NCBI RefSeq assembly: GCF_009761675.1 | Contig: NZ_QUZH01000026.1 | Span: 1 to 64,000, forward strand | From: Bhargavaea sp. CC-171006 | Lineage (GTDB): Bacteria > Bacillota > Bacilli > Bacillales_A > Planococcaceae | Direction: 5' to 3' | Length of the DNA: 64,000 nucleotides | Shown: piece after piece, positions 27,743-36,728 of the stretch | Layout of the letters: each line of letters starts with the position of its first letter | Numbering within the stretch: position 1 is the first letter of the stretch | Translations under genes and position numbers: made by a program | The notes under the pieces: generated by a model | Database searches by the model: none | What the model was told of the DNA's origin: nothing | The model's input: only the letters and a program-made list of their open reading frames with translations

Positions 27743-28994
27743 TGTAGAGCGTCTGCAAAAGCGCATCATGGACTTAGGGGAAATCGGAAAAACCCCGTCC
27801 GGCGGGGTCACCCGCCGGGCACTGAGTCCAGAAGATAAGCAAGGACATCAGCTCGTCATTGGGTGGATGAAGGAACTCGGTATGAACGTCCGATACGATC
27901 ATTTCGGTAACCTGATAGGACGGCTTGAAGGGAACCATCCTGAAATCCCCCCAGTCGTCATCGGTTCGCATATTGATACCGTTAAAAACGGAGGGAAATT
28001 CGATGGAGTAATTGGGGTGCTGGGCGGCATAGAAGTCGCCCAAACCCTTCGGGAGGAAGGGTTTTCACATGCACGCCCATTGGAAATTATCGCATTTTGT
28101 GAAGAAGAGGGTTCCAGATTTAATGACGGGCTATTTGGAAGTCGTGGAGTGGCCGGTAAGCTAAATGAATCGGACTTGATAAAACTAGATGAAAAAGGCA
28201 TCACCCGTCTTGAGGCTCTCAAAAACTTCTCTGATCAGATCCAGCCGGAAAACATGGCTCACTCAGTACTGAAGCAGGGTGAAGTTCATGCTTATCTGGA
28301 AATGCATATCGAGCAGGGCCCTTATCTTGAAGCGGAGGAACTTCCGATTGCAGTCGTCACCGATATCGCAGGACCTCATTGGATGACTATCACTTTGGAA
28401 GGAGAAGCAGGTCATGCAGGTACCGTTCCCATGCATCTGAGGAGAGACCCGGTCCCTGCGGCTTCTGAAATCATTCTGTATATAGAAAAACTGTGCAACA
28501 TGCCGGAGGCAAAAGAAACTGTGGGAACAGTGGGGATACTGGAATCCATTCCGGGAGGGAGTAATATTATTCCCGCCAAGGTGAGATTTACGCTGGACTT
28601 GCGTGACATTGACCTGGATCGGAGAGAAGGCCTGTTTAAAAGTATCGTCAACAAAATACAGGAAGTGTGCAAAGAAAGAGCAATCGACTGGAACATCGAA
28701 GAAGGAATGCGTGTTCCCCCGGTTTCATGCAGTCCAAGACTCACTTCTTATTTATTGGAAGCTATGAAAGATATGGGGCTCCCTCCTAAAAAGATGGTAA
28801 GCGGTGCAGGACATGATGCCATGCTGATGACCGAACTGACTGATGTTGGAATGATTTTTGTCCGTTGCAAAAAAGGCGTCAGCCATCAACCGGAGGAATG
28901 GGCGGATGCTGAGGATATAGCCAAAGGTACAGAAACCCTTCTGGCCGTTGCCAAAGTTTTGTTGAATGAAAGAGAAGACGCTGGTATAGCTTGA
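27720..28994 (+). CDS. hyuC: N-carbamoyl-L-amino-acid hydrolase (M20 family)
   Basis: A 424-residue zinc-dependent amidohydrolase. Metal-site residues are visible in order: GSHIDTVKNGGKFDG (His, Asp), CEEEGSRF (Glu pair), EMHIEQGPYLE (His) and SGAGHDAM (His). The central lid domain has GEAGHAGTVPM and NIIPAKV. It removes the carbamoyl group from N-carbamoyl amino acids, giving the free L-amino acid, ammonia and CO2. The start overlaps hyuB by 23 bp. Allantoate amidohydrolase and beta-ureidopropionase are close relatives, but gene order hyuA-hyuB-hyuC favours this assignment. Confidence 0.88.
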   Translation: MKLSQGINVERLQKRIMDLGEIGKTPSGGVTRRALSPEDKQGHQLVIGWMKELGMNVRYDHFGNLIGRLEGNHPEIPPVVIGSHIDTVKNGGKFDGVIGVLGGIEVAQTLREEGFSHARPLEIIAFCEEEGSRFNDGLFGSRGVAGKLNESDLIKLDEKGITRLEALKNFSDQIQPENMAHSVLKQGEVHAYLEMHIEQGPYLEAEELPIAVVTDIAGPHWMTITLEGEAGHAGTVPMHLRRDPVPAASEIILYIEKLCNMPEAKETVGTVGILESIPGGSNIIPAKVRFTLDLRDIDLDRREGLFKSIVNKIQEVCKERAIDWNIEEGMRVPPVSCSPRLTSYLLEAMKDMGLPPKKMVSGAGHDAMLMTELTDVGMIFVRCKKGVSHQPEEWADAEDIAKGTETLLAVAKVLLNEREDAGIA

Positions 28995-29068
28995 ATATGG
29001 TGGATGGGAGCTGATTTAAAATCTAAAACCTTGATATTGATATGTTTGGCTGGATGTAGAGGGTTACC

Positions 29069-30568
29069 GTGAACCTTACTAAGTCATGGTTTCAGGAGCA
29101 GGAGTATGATTTGCTTTCATTGTCGTCTCAAGACAGAAAGATCGGGGGGTCTGTATTGGATAAGAAAGGAAAAGGAATCAGTTTAACAGGTAAGGATATA
29201 ATGCCTTCAAAACCCAGCGAAAGAAATATCACTTCTCTTGGTTTCTTAATGTTATGGATTGGTATCGCTGTTCAACTAGTTACATTCGTTTCAGCAGCCC
29301 AACTCTACCCAGCACTGTCACCAACTAGTATTATACTTGCTTGTCTTTTGGGTAACTTGATTGTTGCTGGTCTGCTAACCCTAATGGGAGACATTGGAAC
29401 AAAGTATGGAATCTCATATGCAGTTTATATAAGAGCGTGCTTTGGATACTTGGGAACCCATATCCCTGCGGTTATCAGAGCACTTCCAGCTATCTTCTGG
29501 TTTGGTTTTCAAACTTGGATGGGAGCATACGCTCTAAACGTAATCATGGAGATGCTAACGGGATATTCTAATTTGATGCTATTAATAATACTGTTTGGGG
29601 CCCTTCAAATAATAAATACTGCAATGGGGATCGAGGCAATTACAAAATTTGAATGGTTGGCATCTCCGAGTATTTTAATAATAGGAATTGTTATGCAGGT
29701 AACCATAATGAAACAGCATGATATGACTCTCACAAGTCTGTTTTCACTAACGGGAGAAGGCGGAGTATCGTTTGGATTTGCGACTGTCGTCATGATGGGA
29801 ATGTACATCACTATGACATTGAATGCTCCTGATTTTACGAGGTTTTTGAAAACCAATACTTCTCCAAATGAAACAAACTGGTGGAAGTTAAACAAATCAA
29901 GCTTTTTCGGGCATACATTCGGGTTGGTTGGTTCCATGCTTTTGTTCACGCTTATCGGCATGACAAGCGGAGTTGCAACTGGTAACTGGAACCCGATTGA
30001 CGTCATGGTTGAGACCGTAGGGAAAGAAAGTCCGTTCTTACTCATTGTTTGTCTGGCTTTCATTGTTTTGGCCCAATGGTCTACTAATATAAGCGCAAAT
30101 CTATTGCCACCAGGGTATATTATTGTAAATTTCTTTCCAAAGAAAATTTCTTTTGCTGGAGGAGCCATTACAACTGGTGTGATTGGGTTGCTAATTCAAC
30201 CATGGAACTATGGGGATTATGTACCGCAAATTCTTATGGTTATCACTGCAACTCTTTCCCCTATTGTTGGAATCATGGTTGCCGACTATTATCTTTTAAG
30301 GAAAAGGAAACTAAATTTAGAAGAATTATATACAGTGAACGGACAATACAAGTATTGGAAAAACATAAACCCTGCAGCCGTTATAGCATATATACCGGCC
30401 GGCCTATCAGTCATGTTTTTTCCGGATTATGGGTTTGTCTCAGCTTTAGTAATATCCATAGCTCTATATTACCCGCTCATGAAGTATTGGATCTGTAGGA
30501 TTTACATTCAGCCAGAGATAACTGGAAAAGAACTAGTTCCAAAACCAGCGGTTCAAGATGTTAATTAA
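29069..30568 (+). CDS. hyuP: NCS1 family permease, hydantoin/allantoin type
   Basis: A 499-residue membrane protein with about 12 helices. The N-terminal [19 protein letters not shown]-type lead, the [24 protein letters not shown] helix and [12 protein letters not shown] match the nucleobase-cation symporter 1 family, which includes the Na+-hydantoin carrier Mhp1 and allantoin permeases. GTG start after AGAGGG. It lies 74 bp downstream of hyuC with no clear terminator between, and should import the ring substrate. Its codons are more AT-rich than hyuABC, so it may have joined the cluster separately. Confidence 0.85.
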   Translation: MNLTKSWFQEQEYDLLSLSSQDRKIGGSVLDKKGKGISLTGKDIMPSKPSERNITSLGFLMLWIGIAVQLVTFVSAAQLYPALSPTSIILACLLGNLIVAGLLTLMGDIGTKYGISYAVYIRACFGYLGTHIPAVIRALPAIFWFGFQTWMGAYALNVIMEMLTGYSNLMLLIILFGALQIINTAMGIEAITKFEWLASPSILIIGIVMQVTIMKQHDMTLTSLFSLTGEGGVSFGFATVVMMGMYITMTLNAPDFTRFLKTNTSPNETNWWKLNKSSFFGHTFGLVGSMLLFTLIGMTSGVATGNWNPIDVMVETVGKESPFLLIVCLAFIVLAQWSTNISANLLPPGYIIVNFFPKKISFAGGAITTGVIGLLIQPWNYGDYVPQILMVITATLSPIVGIMVADYYLLRKRKLNLEELYTVNGQYKYWKNINPAAVIAYIPAGLSVMFFPDYGFVSALVISIALYYPLMKYWICRIYIQPEITGKELVPKPAVQDVN

Positions 30569-30593
30569 AAATATCAAGGAGGGTGTGAGTTTT

Positions 30594-31334
30594 ATGAAAA
30601 TTAAAGTGATAAACCCAAACACCACATTAGCTATGACGAAAGGTATTGAACACGCTGCTAAGTCAAAAGCGCGGCCTGATACTGAAATACTAGCGGTAAG
30701 TCCTAAAATGGGGCCTATCTCTATTGAGTCGTACTACGATGAATATTTAAGCATTGTAGGTGTTTTGGATGAAGTCAAAAATGATGACGGTGCTGACGCG
30801 TTCGTAATAGCGTGCTATGGTGATCCAGGTTTACAAGCAGCAAGAGAAGTAACGGATAAACCTGTAATAGGAATTGCAGAAGCGTCACTTTATTTGGCAG
30901 CTACTTTGTCAGCCAGATTCTCAGTCGTGACTGTTTTGCCACGCATCAAGACTATGATCGAGGAACTGGTCGATTCATATGGAATGGCTAAGCGGGTTGT
31001 TAACGTAAGAACAACTCCCATGTGTGTAATTGACTTTGAACGAGATCCCGAGCAAGGAATGAAACTCCTACGAGAAGAAGGAAAAAGAGCAGTGGAAGAG
31101 GACGATGCAGAAGCTATCCTGTTGGGGTGCGCCGGAATGGCTGAATTTGCAGATAGCCTTGAAAAGGAACTAGGGGTTCCAGTAATTGATGGTGTAGTTG
31201 CAGCTGTAAAGATGGCAGAATCTATTGTAGATATGGGCAAAAAAACAAGTAAGACCAAGACTTACAAGTATCCTGAGAAGAAAGAGTATGTGGGCGAATT
31301 GAAAAAGTTTGGGAGCACTACTGTTCCAAACTAA
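30594..31334 (+). CDS. hyuE: Hydantoin racemase
   Basis: A 246-residue member of the Asp/Glu/hydantoin racemase superfamily. ATG 30594 is chosen because AAGGAGGG lies 10 nt upstream. The N-terminus IKVINPNTTLAMTKGI is typical of hydantoin racemases. The two catalytic cysteines are present in VIACYGDPGLQAARE near residue 76 and LLGCAGMAEFA near 180. It interconverts D- and L-5-substituted hydantoins, so both enantiomers can feed the L-specific hyuC step. Like hyuP it is AT-rich. A terminator follows. Confidence 0.9.
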   Translation: MKIKVINPNTTLAMTKGIEHAAKSKARPDTEILAVSPKMGPISIESYYDEYLSIVGVLDEVKNDDGADAFVIACYGDPGLQAAREVTDKPVIGIAEASLYLAATLSARFSVVTVLPRIKTMIEELVDSYGMAKRVVNVRTTPMCVIDFERDPEQGMKLLREEGKRAVEEDDAEAILLGCAGMAEFADSLEKELGVPVIDGVVAAVKMAESIVDMGKKTSKTKTYKYPEKKEYVGELKKFGSTTVPN

Positions 31335-31390
31335 AAGCACTGTAGTTTAGTTGTATAAACTTTTTCATTTCAATAAACCAGCCTAAACAC

Positions 31391-31427
31391 CAACCGTCTT
31401 TCCTGTATGGGAAGGCGGTTGTTTTTT
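31391..31427 (+). terminator. Terminator of the hyu cluster
   Basis: Stem AACCGTCTTTCC / GGGAAGGCGGTT (G-U pairs included), 5-nt loop, followed by GTTTTTTG. On the other strand it can also serve the convergent tetR gene. Confidence 0.8.
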
Positions 31428-31441
31428 GTGATAAAGGATGG

Positions 31442-32038
31442 TTACTCTGCACTCAACCCATCCAATAAAGCCCCGAACATCATCCGCTGCTCATCCGCCA
31501 GCGAAATCCTCCCGCGGTTCAGGCTCCAGTTGTACAGCACTCCGCGCATTCCATGAATCAGTACGGTCACGATATCATGCGCACTATAACCCTCCTTGAA
31601 TTCTCCTTTATCAATGCCTTCCTGGCACAAAGTGAACAAAATATCGTAGAGCGGCCGGTCCGGGTCGAGGAAGTATGAGGATCGCTCTGTACTGAGCTCC
31701 TGCTCGTAAATCGTGCGTGTGACGTCCCACCCAAGTTCATCCTGAAGATAATTCATCTGCAGCTCGAGGAAGCGGGTGAGCCGTTCGATGACCGATTGGT
31801 CGGCATCGAGCTGGGGGACCAGGTGCTCGACGTAGAACTGGTCGATCTGCTTGAACTGTTCGGCGAAGACTTCATGTTTGCTGGTGAAATGATTGTAGAA
31901 GGCGCCTTTTGAGGTGTTGGTGACGGCGACGATCTCATCGACCGTGACATTATTGAAGCCACGCTCATGGAAGAGGGCGATGGCTGCTTCTATGATTTTC
32001 TTTTTTGTTTTTTGCCCCTGTCTTTGTCTGACATTCAT
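31442..32038 (-). CDS. TetR/AcrR family regulator, second of two siblings
   Basis: A 198-residue repressor with the N-terminal helix-turn-helix LFHERGFNNVTVDEIVAVTNTSKGAFYNHF. It resembles the TetR at 4824 in the DNA-recognition part and through the first ligand-domain helices (FKQIDQFYVEHLV). It is divergent from the MFS transporter and acetoacetate-CoA ligase genes. Two AGAC-N4-GTCT palindromes lie between them, the same motif as at the other TetR module. It probably represses the 32240-35562 operon and itself. The effector is unknown; a CoA ester or keto acid common to both modules is an inference. Confidence 0.87.
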   Translation of the reverse strand: MNVRQRQGQKTKKKIIEAAIALFHERGFNNVTVDEIVAVTNTSKGAFYNHFTSKHEVFAEQFKQIDQFYVEHLVPQLDADQSVIERLTRFLELQMNYLQDELGWDVTRTIYEQELSTERSSYFLDPDRPLYDILFTLCQEGIDKGEFKEGYSAHDIVTVLIHGMRGVLYNWSLNRGRISLADEQRMMFGALLDGLSAE

Positions 32039-32074
32039 TTAATCAAACCTTTCGGAATATTTATTAAAATGTTA

Positions 32075-32080
32075 TTGACA
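32075..32080 (+). promoter_or_regulatory. -35 box candidate upstream of the MFS-ligase operon
   Basis: A perfect TTGACA lies directly before the first TetR-type operator. The -10 box is ambiguous (AATTTA at 18 nt, or TTTAAT at 20 nt). An operator filling the spacer is a common repressor layout. Confidence 0.4.
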
Positions 32081-32083
32081 TGC

Positions 32084-32124
32084 AGACCGTAGTCTGTCAA
32101 TTTAATAGATACAGACCGTAGTCT
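32084..32124. promoter_or_regulatory. Two TetR-type operators, AGACCGTAGTCT
   Basis: Identical 12-mers AGACCGTAGTCT at 32084-32095 and 32113-32124, 29 bp apart. Both fit AGAC-N4-GTCT, the motif found twice at 4724-4748. The first follows TTGACA at once. Confidence 0.75.
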
Positions 32125-32163
32125 CTTCATTATTTCGGAACGGAGGATGATTGTAAAGGTTTG

Positions 32164-32177
32164 TGAAAGCGCATTCA
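32164..32177. promoter_or_regulatory. Cre-like box upstream of the MFS transporter
   Basis: TGAAAGCGCATTCA fits the CcpA cre consensus very closely. It lies 63 bp upstream of the transporter ATG and downstream of the operators. Confidence 0.7.
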
Positions 32178-32239
32178 AAGTGAGACGGCATGCAAGCTGT
32201 CGTTAGCCATTCAGATTTTATCCAAGGAGGGGAACCTGC

Positions 32240-33577
32240 ATGAACCAGGCGGAAATCAAGGAAATTGAGAAAAGCACCATTGCCAAAACGATGAAACGAA
32301 TCTTGCCATTTATTCTGATCCTCTATGTCATCGCTTATCTGGACCGGGTCAACCTGGGCTATGCGGCGCTGGAGATGAACGCCGACCTTGCCCTGACGGC
32401 TGAAGTGTTCGGGCTTCTGTCGGGTATCTTCTTTATCGGTTATTTCTTCTTTGAAGTCCCAAGCAACATGATCATGAGCAAGGTAGGCGCGAAGCTGTGG
32501 ATTGCGCGGATCATGCTCACATGGGGGATTGTGGTCGTCCTGACCGGTTTCGCCCAGTCCGCAACACACCTGTACATTCTCCGCTTCCTGCTCGGGGTGG
32601 CGGAAGCCGGATTCTTCCCGGGGGTCATCCTTTACCTGACATACTGGTTCCGCGCATCGGAGCGGGGAAGGGCGACGGCTGTGCTGCTCTTGGCGCTGCC
32701 GATCGGCGGCATCATCGGTGCGCCGGTGTCCACGTGGATCATTGACAATATCTCTTGGGCCGGAATGCAGGGCTGGCGCTGGATGTTCATCCTTGAAGGG
32801 ATTCCGGCTCTGATTTTGGGTGTGGCCGTCCTCTTCTGGATGACCAACCGGCCGAAGGATGCCAAGTGGCTCACTGACGCTGAAAAAACGTGGCTGGAAA
32901 GCGAGTTGGAAGAAGAGCGGAACATCTCGTCCTCCATCAATAAAGTATCGAAGCTCGACATGATCAAGGACTCGCGGGTCTGGAAACTGTCCCTGCTTTA
33001 CTTCACGGGATACAGCGCGATCTACGGCCTGTCGTTCTGGCTGCCGACAATCATCAAATCGCTTTCTGTGAGCACGACGACGAATATGGAGATTGGCTGG
33101 CTCGCGATGATTCCGTCTTTGGTCGGTATCCCGGCAATCTTGCTGATGGGATGGAGCGCGGACCGCACCGGAGCGCATAAGACCCACCTATTGGTCTGCT
33201 TCCTCGTAGCCATTGTCGGATTCATCGGCTGCGGACTTTCCACTTCGGTCATCCCGGTCGTCCTGATGCTGACGATCACATCGTTCGGCCTTTACGGATT
33301 CACCGGCTGCTTCTTTGCCTACATGACGTTCTTCTTCACGGAAAACACAGCGCCTGTCGGCATTGCGCTCGTCAACTCGTTTGCAGCACTGGGCGGCTTT
33401 GTCGGACCGATGATTCTCGGCCTGGTCACGCTGCAGCAGGGCATGTTCATCCTTTCCGGCATGCTCACGGTCGGAATCATCACGCTGATGAGGCTCAAGC
33501 TCCAGAAGAACATCGCGAAAAAAGATGCACTCGAAGAAGTTGAGACAGAACTTGCAATTGAGGGGGAAATGAAATGA
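32240..33577 (+). CDS. MFS transporter, anion:cation symporter (ACS) type
   Basis: A 445-residue, 12-helix major facilitator. The N-terminus (IAYLDRVNLGYAALEMNAD) and GYFFFEVPSNMIMSKVGAK are typical of the ACS branch, whose members import phthalate, 4-hydroxyphenylacetate, hexuronates, tartrate and similar carboxylates. AAGGAGGGG precedes the ATG. It overlaps the acetoacetate-CoA ligase by 4 bp, so the imported acid is probably that ligase's substrate or is converted to it. Codon use is GC-rich, unlike the hyu cluster. Confidence 0.88.
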   Translation: MNQAEIKEIEKSTIAKTMKRILPFILILYVIAYLDRVNLGYAALEMNADLALTAEVFGLLSGIFFIGYFFFEVPSNMIMSKVGAKLWIARIMLTWGIVVVLTGFAQSATHLYILRFLLGVAEAGFFPGVILYLTYWFRASERGRATAVLLLALPIGGIIGAPVSTWIIDNISWAGMQGWRWMFILEGIPALILGVAVLFWMTNRPKDAKWLTDAEKTWLESELEEERNISSSINKVSKLDMIKDSRVWKLSLLYFTGYSAIYGLSFWLPTIIKSLSVSTTTNMEIGWLAMIPSLVGIPAILLMGWSADRTGAHKTHLLVCFLVAIVGFIGCGLSTSVIPVVLMLTITSFGLYGFTGCFFAYMTFFFTENTAPVGIALVNSFAALGGFVGPMILGLVTLQQGMFILSGMLTVGIITLMRLKLQKNIAKKDALEEVETELAIEGEMK

Positions 33578-35562
33578 CAGCTGCCACACAGGGAGAGGTG
33601 ATTTGGACACCTTCCACACAGAGGGTTGAACAGTCGGTCATGTGGGATTACATGGCCTGGCTCAAGAAAGAAAAGGGTGTGGAAGTCAGGGATTATCCGG
33701 AACTTTGGAAGTGGTCGGTGGAACAGGTGGAGGCGTTCTGGGAGAGCGTCTGGGAATACTCCGGCGTGGTCGGGGACCCATCGTATACGACCGTACTGGA
33801 AGGCGACTCCATGATGGAGGCCAAATGGTTCCAGGGAGCATCGCTGAATTTCACGGAGAATGTATTCTCGAACCGGGAAGCAAATCGTCCCGCGCTGTAT
33901 GCACGATCCGAGTTTCTTCCGACCCGGTCGATCAGCTGGGTGGAGCTGGAGAAGCAGGTGGCATCCGTCGCCAAAAACCTCCGGGATCTGGGCGTGAAGC
34001 CGGGGGACCGGGTGGCCGCGTACCTCCCGAACATCCCGGAAGCGGCCATCGCCTTTTTGGCGACGGCAAGCATCGGTGCCGTCTGGTCGATCTGCGCGCC
34101 TGACTTCGGCTCCGACAGCGTCGTCACCCGTTTCGGCCAGATTGAACCGGTCGTTCTGATCGCGGTGGACGGCTACTCCTACAATGGAAAGAAATTCGAC
34201 AAGCGCGGTGACGTGGAGGACATCAGGAAGCAGCTGCCGACAGTGCAGCACACAATCTTCGTTCCGTATATCCAGGAAGACGTGCCGGAGGACTGCACGC
34301 CCTGGGACAGTCTGCTGGGGGAAGACGTCCCGCTTGCCGCAGAGCGGCTCCCGTTCAGCCATCCGCTCTGGATTGTCTACTCGTCCGGGACAACGGGCCT
34401 GCCGAAGCCGATCGTCCACAGCCACGGCGGAATCGTCTTGGAAACCAAGAAAATGATGACCATCCAGCACGACTTGGGACCGGATGATGTCGTCTTCTGG
34501 TTTTCCTCGACCGGCTGGATCATGTGGAACCTGCTCGTCGGAAGCTGGCAGGCCGGCTCGACCATCGTCCTTTATGACGGCAGCCCTTCGTATCCGGACA
34601 TGAATATCCTCTGGGATTTGGCGGAAGAAACCGGCATCACGTTCTTCGGCACGAGTGCGCCGTTTATCGCCAGCTCCCTGAAGATGGGAGTCAGCCCGAA
34701 AGAAAAGCATGATCTCAGCAAGCTGAAATCTGTATTTTCTACGGGTGCGCCCCTCACGGCGGAAAGCTACCGTTGGGTATACGACCATGTGAAATCCGAT
34801 GTCTGGCTCGTATCGGTCAGCGGCGGCACCGATATCGCCGGAGGCTTTGTCGGCGGCGTCCCGATCGACCCGGTGCGCATCGGGGAAATCCAGGGACGGT
34901 GCCTGGCCGTAGCGGCCGAGGCCTTCGACGAACAAGGCAACGCCCTGACCGACGAAGTGGGCGAACTCGTCATCACCAAATCGATGCCCAGCATGCCGAT
35001 CTACTTCTGGGGGGACCAGAACAACGAGCGCTACCATGAAAGCTACTTTGACACATACCCGGGCATCTGGAAGCACGGGGACTGGATCAAGATCGACTGT
35101 GAAGGCCGGTGCATCATCTACGGCCGCTCCGACTCCACGATCAACCGCTCCGGCGTCCGGATGGGCACGAGCGACCTGTACCGGGTCATCGCGGGCGTAG
35201 ATGACGTATTCGACAGCCTCGTGATCGACCTCGAGATGATCGGGAAAACGGCGTCATTGCTGCTGTTTGTCGTGCTGAAAGAAGGCGCCGATCTTGACGA
35301 GAACCTGGCAGGCCAGATCAAGAAACAGATCCGCGACCAACTGTCTCCGCGCTTCGTACCGGACCGGATCTATGAAGTATCCGACATCCCGAAAACCCTG
35401 AACGGCAAGAAGCTCGAAGTTCCGATCCGGAAGCTCCTACTCGGGTTTGAAGCTGAGCGTGTCATCAACCCTGACTCCATGAGCAACCCGGAATCGCTGC
35501 CGTTCTTTATGGAGCTGGCGGGGGAGTTGAAGGAGAAGAGCACGGAGAAGCTGTTTGGGTAA
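33574..35562 (+). CDS. aacS: Acetoacetate-CoA ligase
   Basis: A 662-residue acyl-adenylate enzyme of the acetoacetyl-CoA synthetase branch. The long N-terminal cap (MWDYMAWLKKEKGVEV, then WFQGASLNFTENVF) is characteristic of this branch. The ATP motif is VYSSGTTGLPKPIVHSHGG near residue 265. WFSSTGWIMWN and GVRMGTSDLYR follow, and the catalytic lysine lies in PKTLNGKKLEVPI. It converts acetoacetate, ATP and CoA to acetoacetyl-CoA, a thiolase substrate. Coupled to the MFS transporter by a 4-bp overlap. Related 3-oxo or short hydroxy acids cannot be excluded. A strong hairpin follows at 35581. Confidence 0.9.
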   Translation: MTAATQGEVIWTPSTQRVEQSVMWDYMAWLKKEKGVEVRDYPELWKWSVEQVEAFWESVWEYSGVVGDPSYTTVLEGDSMMEAKWFQGASLNFTENVFSNREANRPALYARSEFLPTRSISWVELEKQVASVAKNLRDLGVKPGDRVAAYLPNIPEAAIAFLATASIGAVWSICAPDFGSDSVVTRFGQIEPVVLIAVDGYSYNGKKFDKRGDVEDIRKQLPTVQHTIFVPYIQEDVPEDCTPWDSLLGEDVPLAAERLPFSHPLWIVYSSGTTGLPKPIVHSHGGIVLETKKMMTIQHDLGPDDVVFWFSSTGWIMWNLLVGSWQAGSTIVLYDGSPSYPDMNILWDLAEETGITFFGTSAPFIASSLKMGVSPKEKHDLSKLKSVFSTGAPLTAESYRWVYDHVKSDVWLVSVSGGTDIAGGFVGGVPIDPVRIGEIQGRCLAVAAEAFDEQGNALTDEVGELVITKSMPSMPIYFWGDQNNERYHESYFDTYPGIWKHGDWIKIDCEGRCIIYGRSDSTINRSGVRMGTSDLYRVIAGVDDVFDSLVIDLEMIGKTASLLLFVVLKEGADLDENLAGQIKKQIRDQLSPRFVPDRIYEVSDIPKTLNGKKLEVPIRKLLLGFEAERVINPDSMSNPESLPFFMELAGELKEKSTEKLFG

Positions 35563-35580
35563 CCCAAAAAAGATAGCTGA

Positions 35581-35614
35581 AGACCGCCTGGAGAAGCATA
35601 CACTCCGGGCGGTC
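35581..35614 (+). terminator. Terminator of the acetoacetate-CoA ligase operon
   Basis: Stem AGACCGCC...GGAG / CTCC...GGCGGTCT followed by TTTGTGTTT. A similar hairpin lies at 43179-43213, the start of a longer duplicated segment. Confidence 0.8.
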
Positions 35615-35630
35615 TTTGTGTTTGAAGTAT

Positions 35631-35675
35631 AAGTGGTTACCTGAATTGGATGATTACAATCTTTGGGAATGATAT
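35631..35675 (+). repeat. Single 21-bp-family repeat unit with duplicated flank
   Basis: AAGTGGTTACCTGAATTGGA plus T, then GATTACAATCTTTGGGAATGA. It matches the units at 43229-43290. The whole stretch 35579-35855 is duplicated there. Confidence 0.55.
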
Positions 35676-35717
35676 AGTTAAATGACTACTATACTTGTTT
35701 GCTCGGGAGGTATCTGC

Positions 35718-36692
35718 ATGTACAAAATCACCAATGGCACAGCAGTTAAATTCCATTCAACGACTTTCTCGGATATTGCTTATAAAGAAAGTGATGTCGA
35801 AGAGTTGCTGCGCAAGAATATCGACATGATATGCGATGAAGAGGAGTCCATGCTGATTGTCGGCAAGCAAGTCCGGAACGCTCAGCGCGGCATCAGTGAC
35901 CTCACGGCTATTGATAACAAAGGAAACATTGTACTCGTTGAGATTAAGCGAGACCGCAAGGATATTGAAGGAAGAAGAGAAGCCTTCGAGTTTCAGGCGA
36001 TCCGTTATGCGGCAAGCTACGCCACCATTGGGGATCCCGAAGATCTGGTGAACAAGATCTATGCGCCATATATTGAAAAACATCGGCATGAATTTAAAGA
36101 CAGCACTTTAACGAGTGCAGAGCTTGGTGCACGAAAACTAACGGAGTTCTTGATGGAGAACGGTGCGGAAAGTGATTTCAACGAGAAGCAGAGAATCGTA
36201 TTGGTGGCCTCCGATTTCGACGAACAGACTTTATCTGCCGTCGCGTGGCTGAACAGTAATAATGTAGACATCAGTTGTTATAAAATGATTCCTTATATAT
36301 TAAATGGTGAGATGTATATCGACATCGATAAAATTCTGCCGGTCAACTCCAATAAGGATTACTATGTGAACTTCCTGGAGAGTACGGTCAAAAGCAGCAC
36401 ACAGAAAAAAAGTATTACCAGAAGAAACCTGCCTAAAATCGACGAGATGCTTGGATGGGGCGTTGTAAAAGAAGGCGATATCATTGTTGCAAAAGGCCGT
36501 GAGGAAGAGGCTATCTTGCTGGAAAGCGGAAATGTTGAAGTGAATGGAGAAGAAACCTCGCTTCAAAAGTGGCTGAAAGAGATTTTCGGTTGGTCCAGCG
36601 TTAATACCTATGACTTTTCTATTCATAAAGAAACGGGTAAAACCCTCTCTCAAATGCGTGAAGAGTATATGGAGAGAGAGCAACAATTATAA
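35718..36692 (+). CDS. PDDEXK nuclease-like protein, NucS/DUF91-like
   Basis: A 324-residue protein from ATG 35718, 7 nt after GGGAGG; upstream in-frame codons have no such site. The N-terminal half carries a PDDEXK-type pattern: GISDLTAID (Asp) and IVLVEIKRD (E-x-K) near residues 65-80, with a preceding Glu in YKESDVEELL. Archaeal/actinobacterial NucS nucleases share this arrangement, and related DUF91-type domains occur in phage and defence contexts. The C-terminal region (residues about 200-324) is not recognised. AT-rich. The next gene, 37 bp on, also carries a PDDEXK-type fold. Its 5' end is duplicated at 43336. Confidence 0.65.
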   Translation: MYKITNGTAVKFHSTTFSDIAYKESDVEELLRKNIDMICDEEESMLIVGKQVRNAQRGISDLTAIDNKGNIVLVEIKRDRKDIEGRREAFEFQAIRYAASYATIGDPEDLVNKIYAPYIEKHRHEFKDSTLTSAELGARKLTEFLMENGAESDFNEKQRIVLVASDFDEQTLSAVAWLNSNNVDISCYKMIPYILNGEMYIDIDKILPVNSNKDYYVNFLESTVKSSTQKKSITRRNLPKIDEMLGWGVVKEGDIIVAKGREEEAILLESGNVEVNGEETSLQKWLKEIFGWSSVNTYDFSIHKETGKTLSQMREEYMEREQQL

Positions 36693-36728
36693 ATGCGGTG
36701 AGACTAATAACACGTAGGTGGTACTGTA

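Noticed and set aside
32102-35076. Long open frames (over 350 and over 580 codons) on the minus strand across the MFS transporter and acetoacetate-CoA ligase
   Set aside because: They are antisense to well-conserved genes in GC-rich DNA, have Arg/His/Asp-rich composition without known domains, and lack ribosome binding sites.
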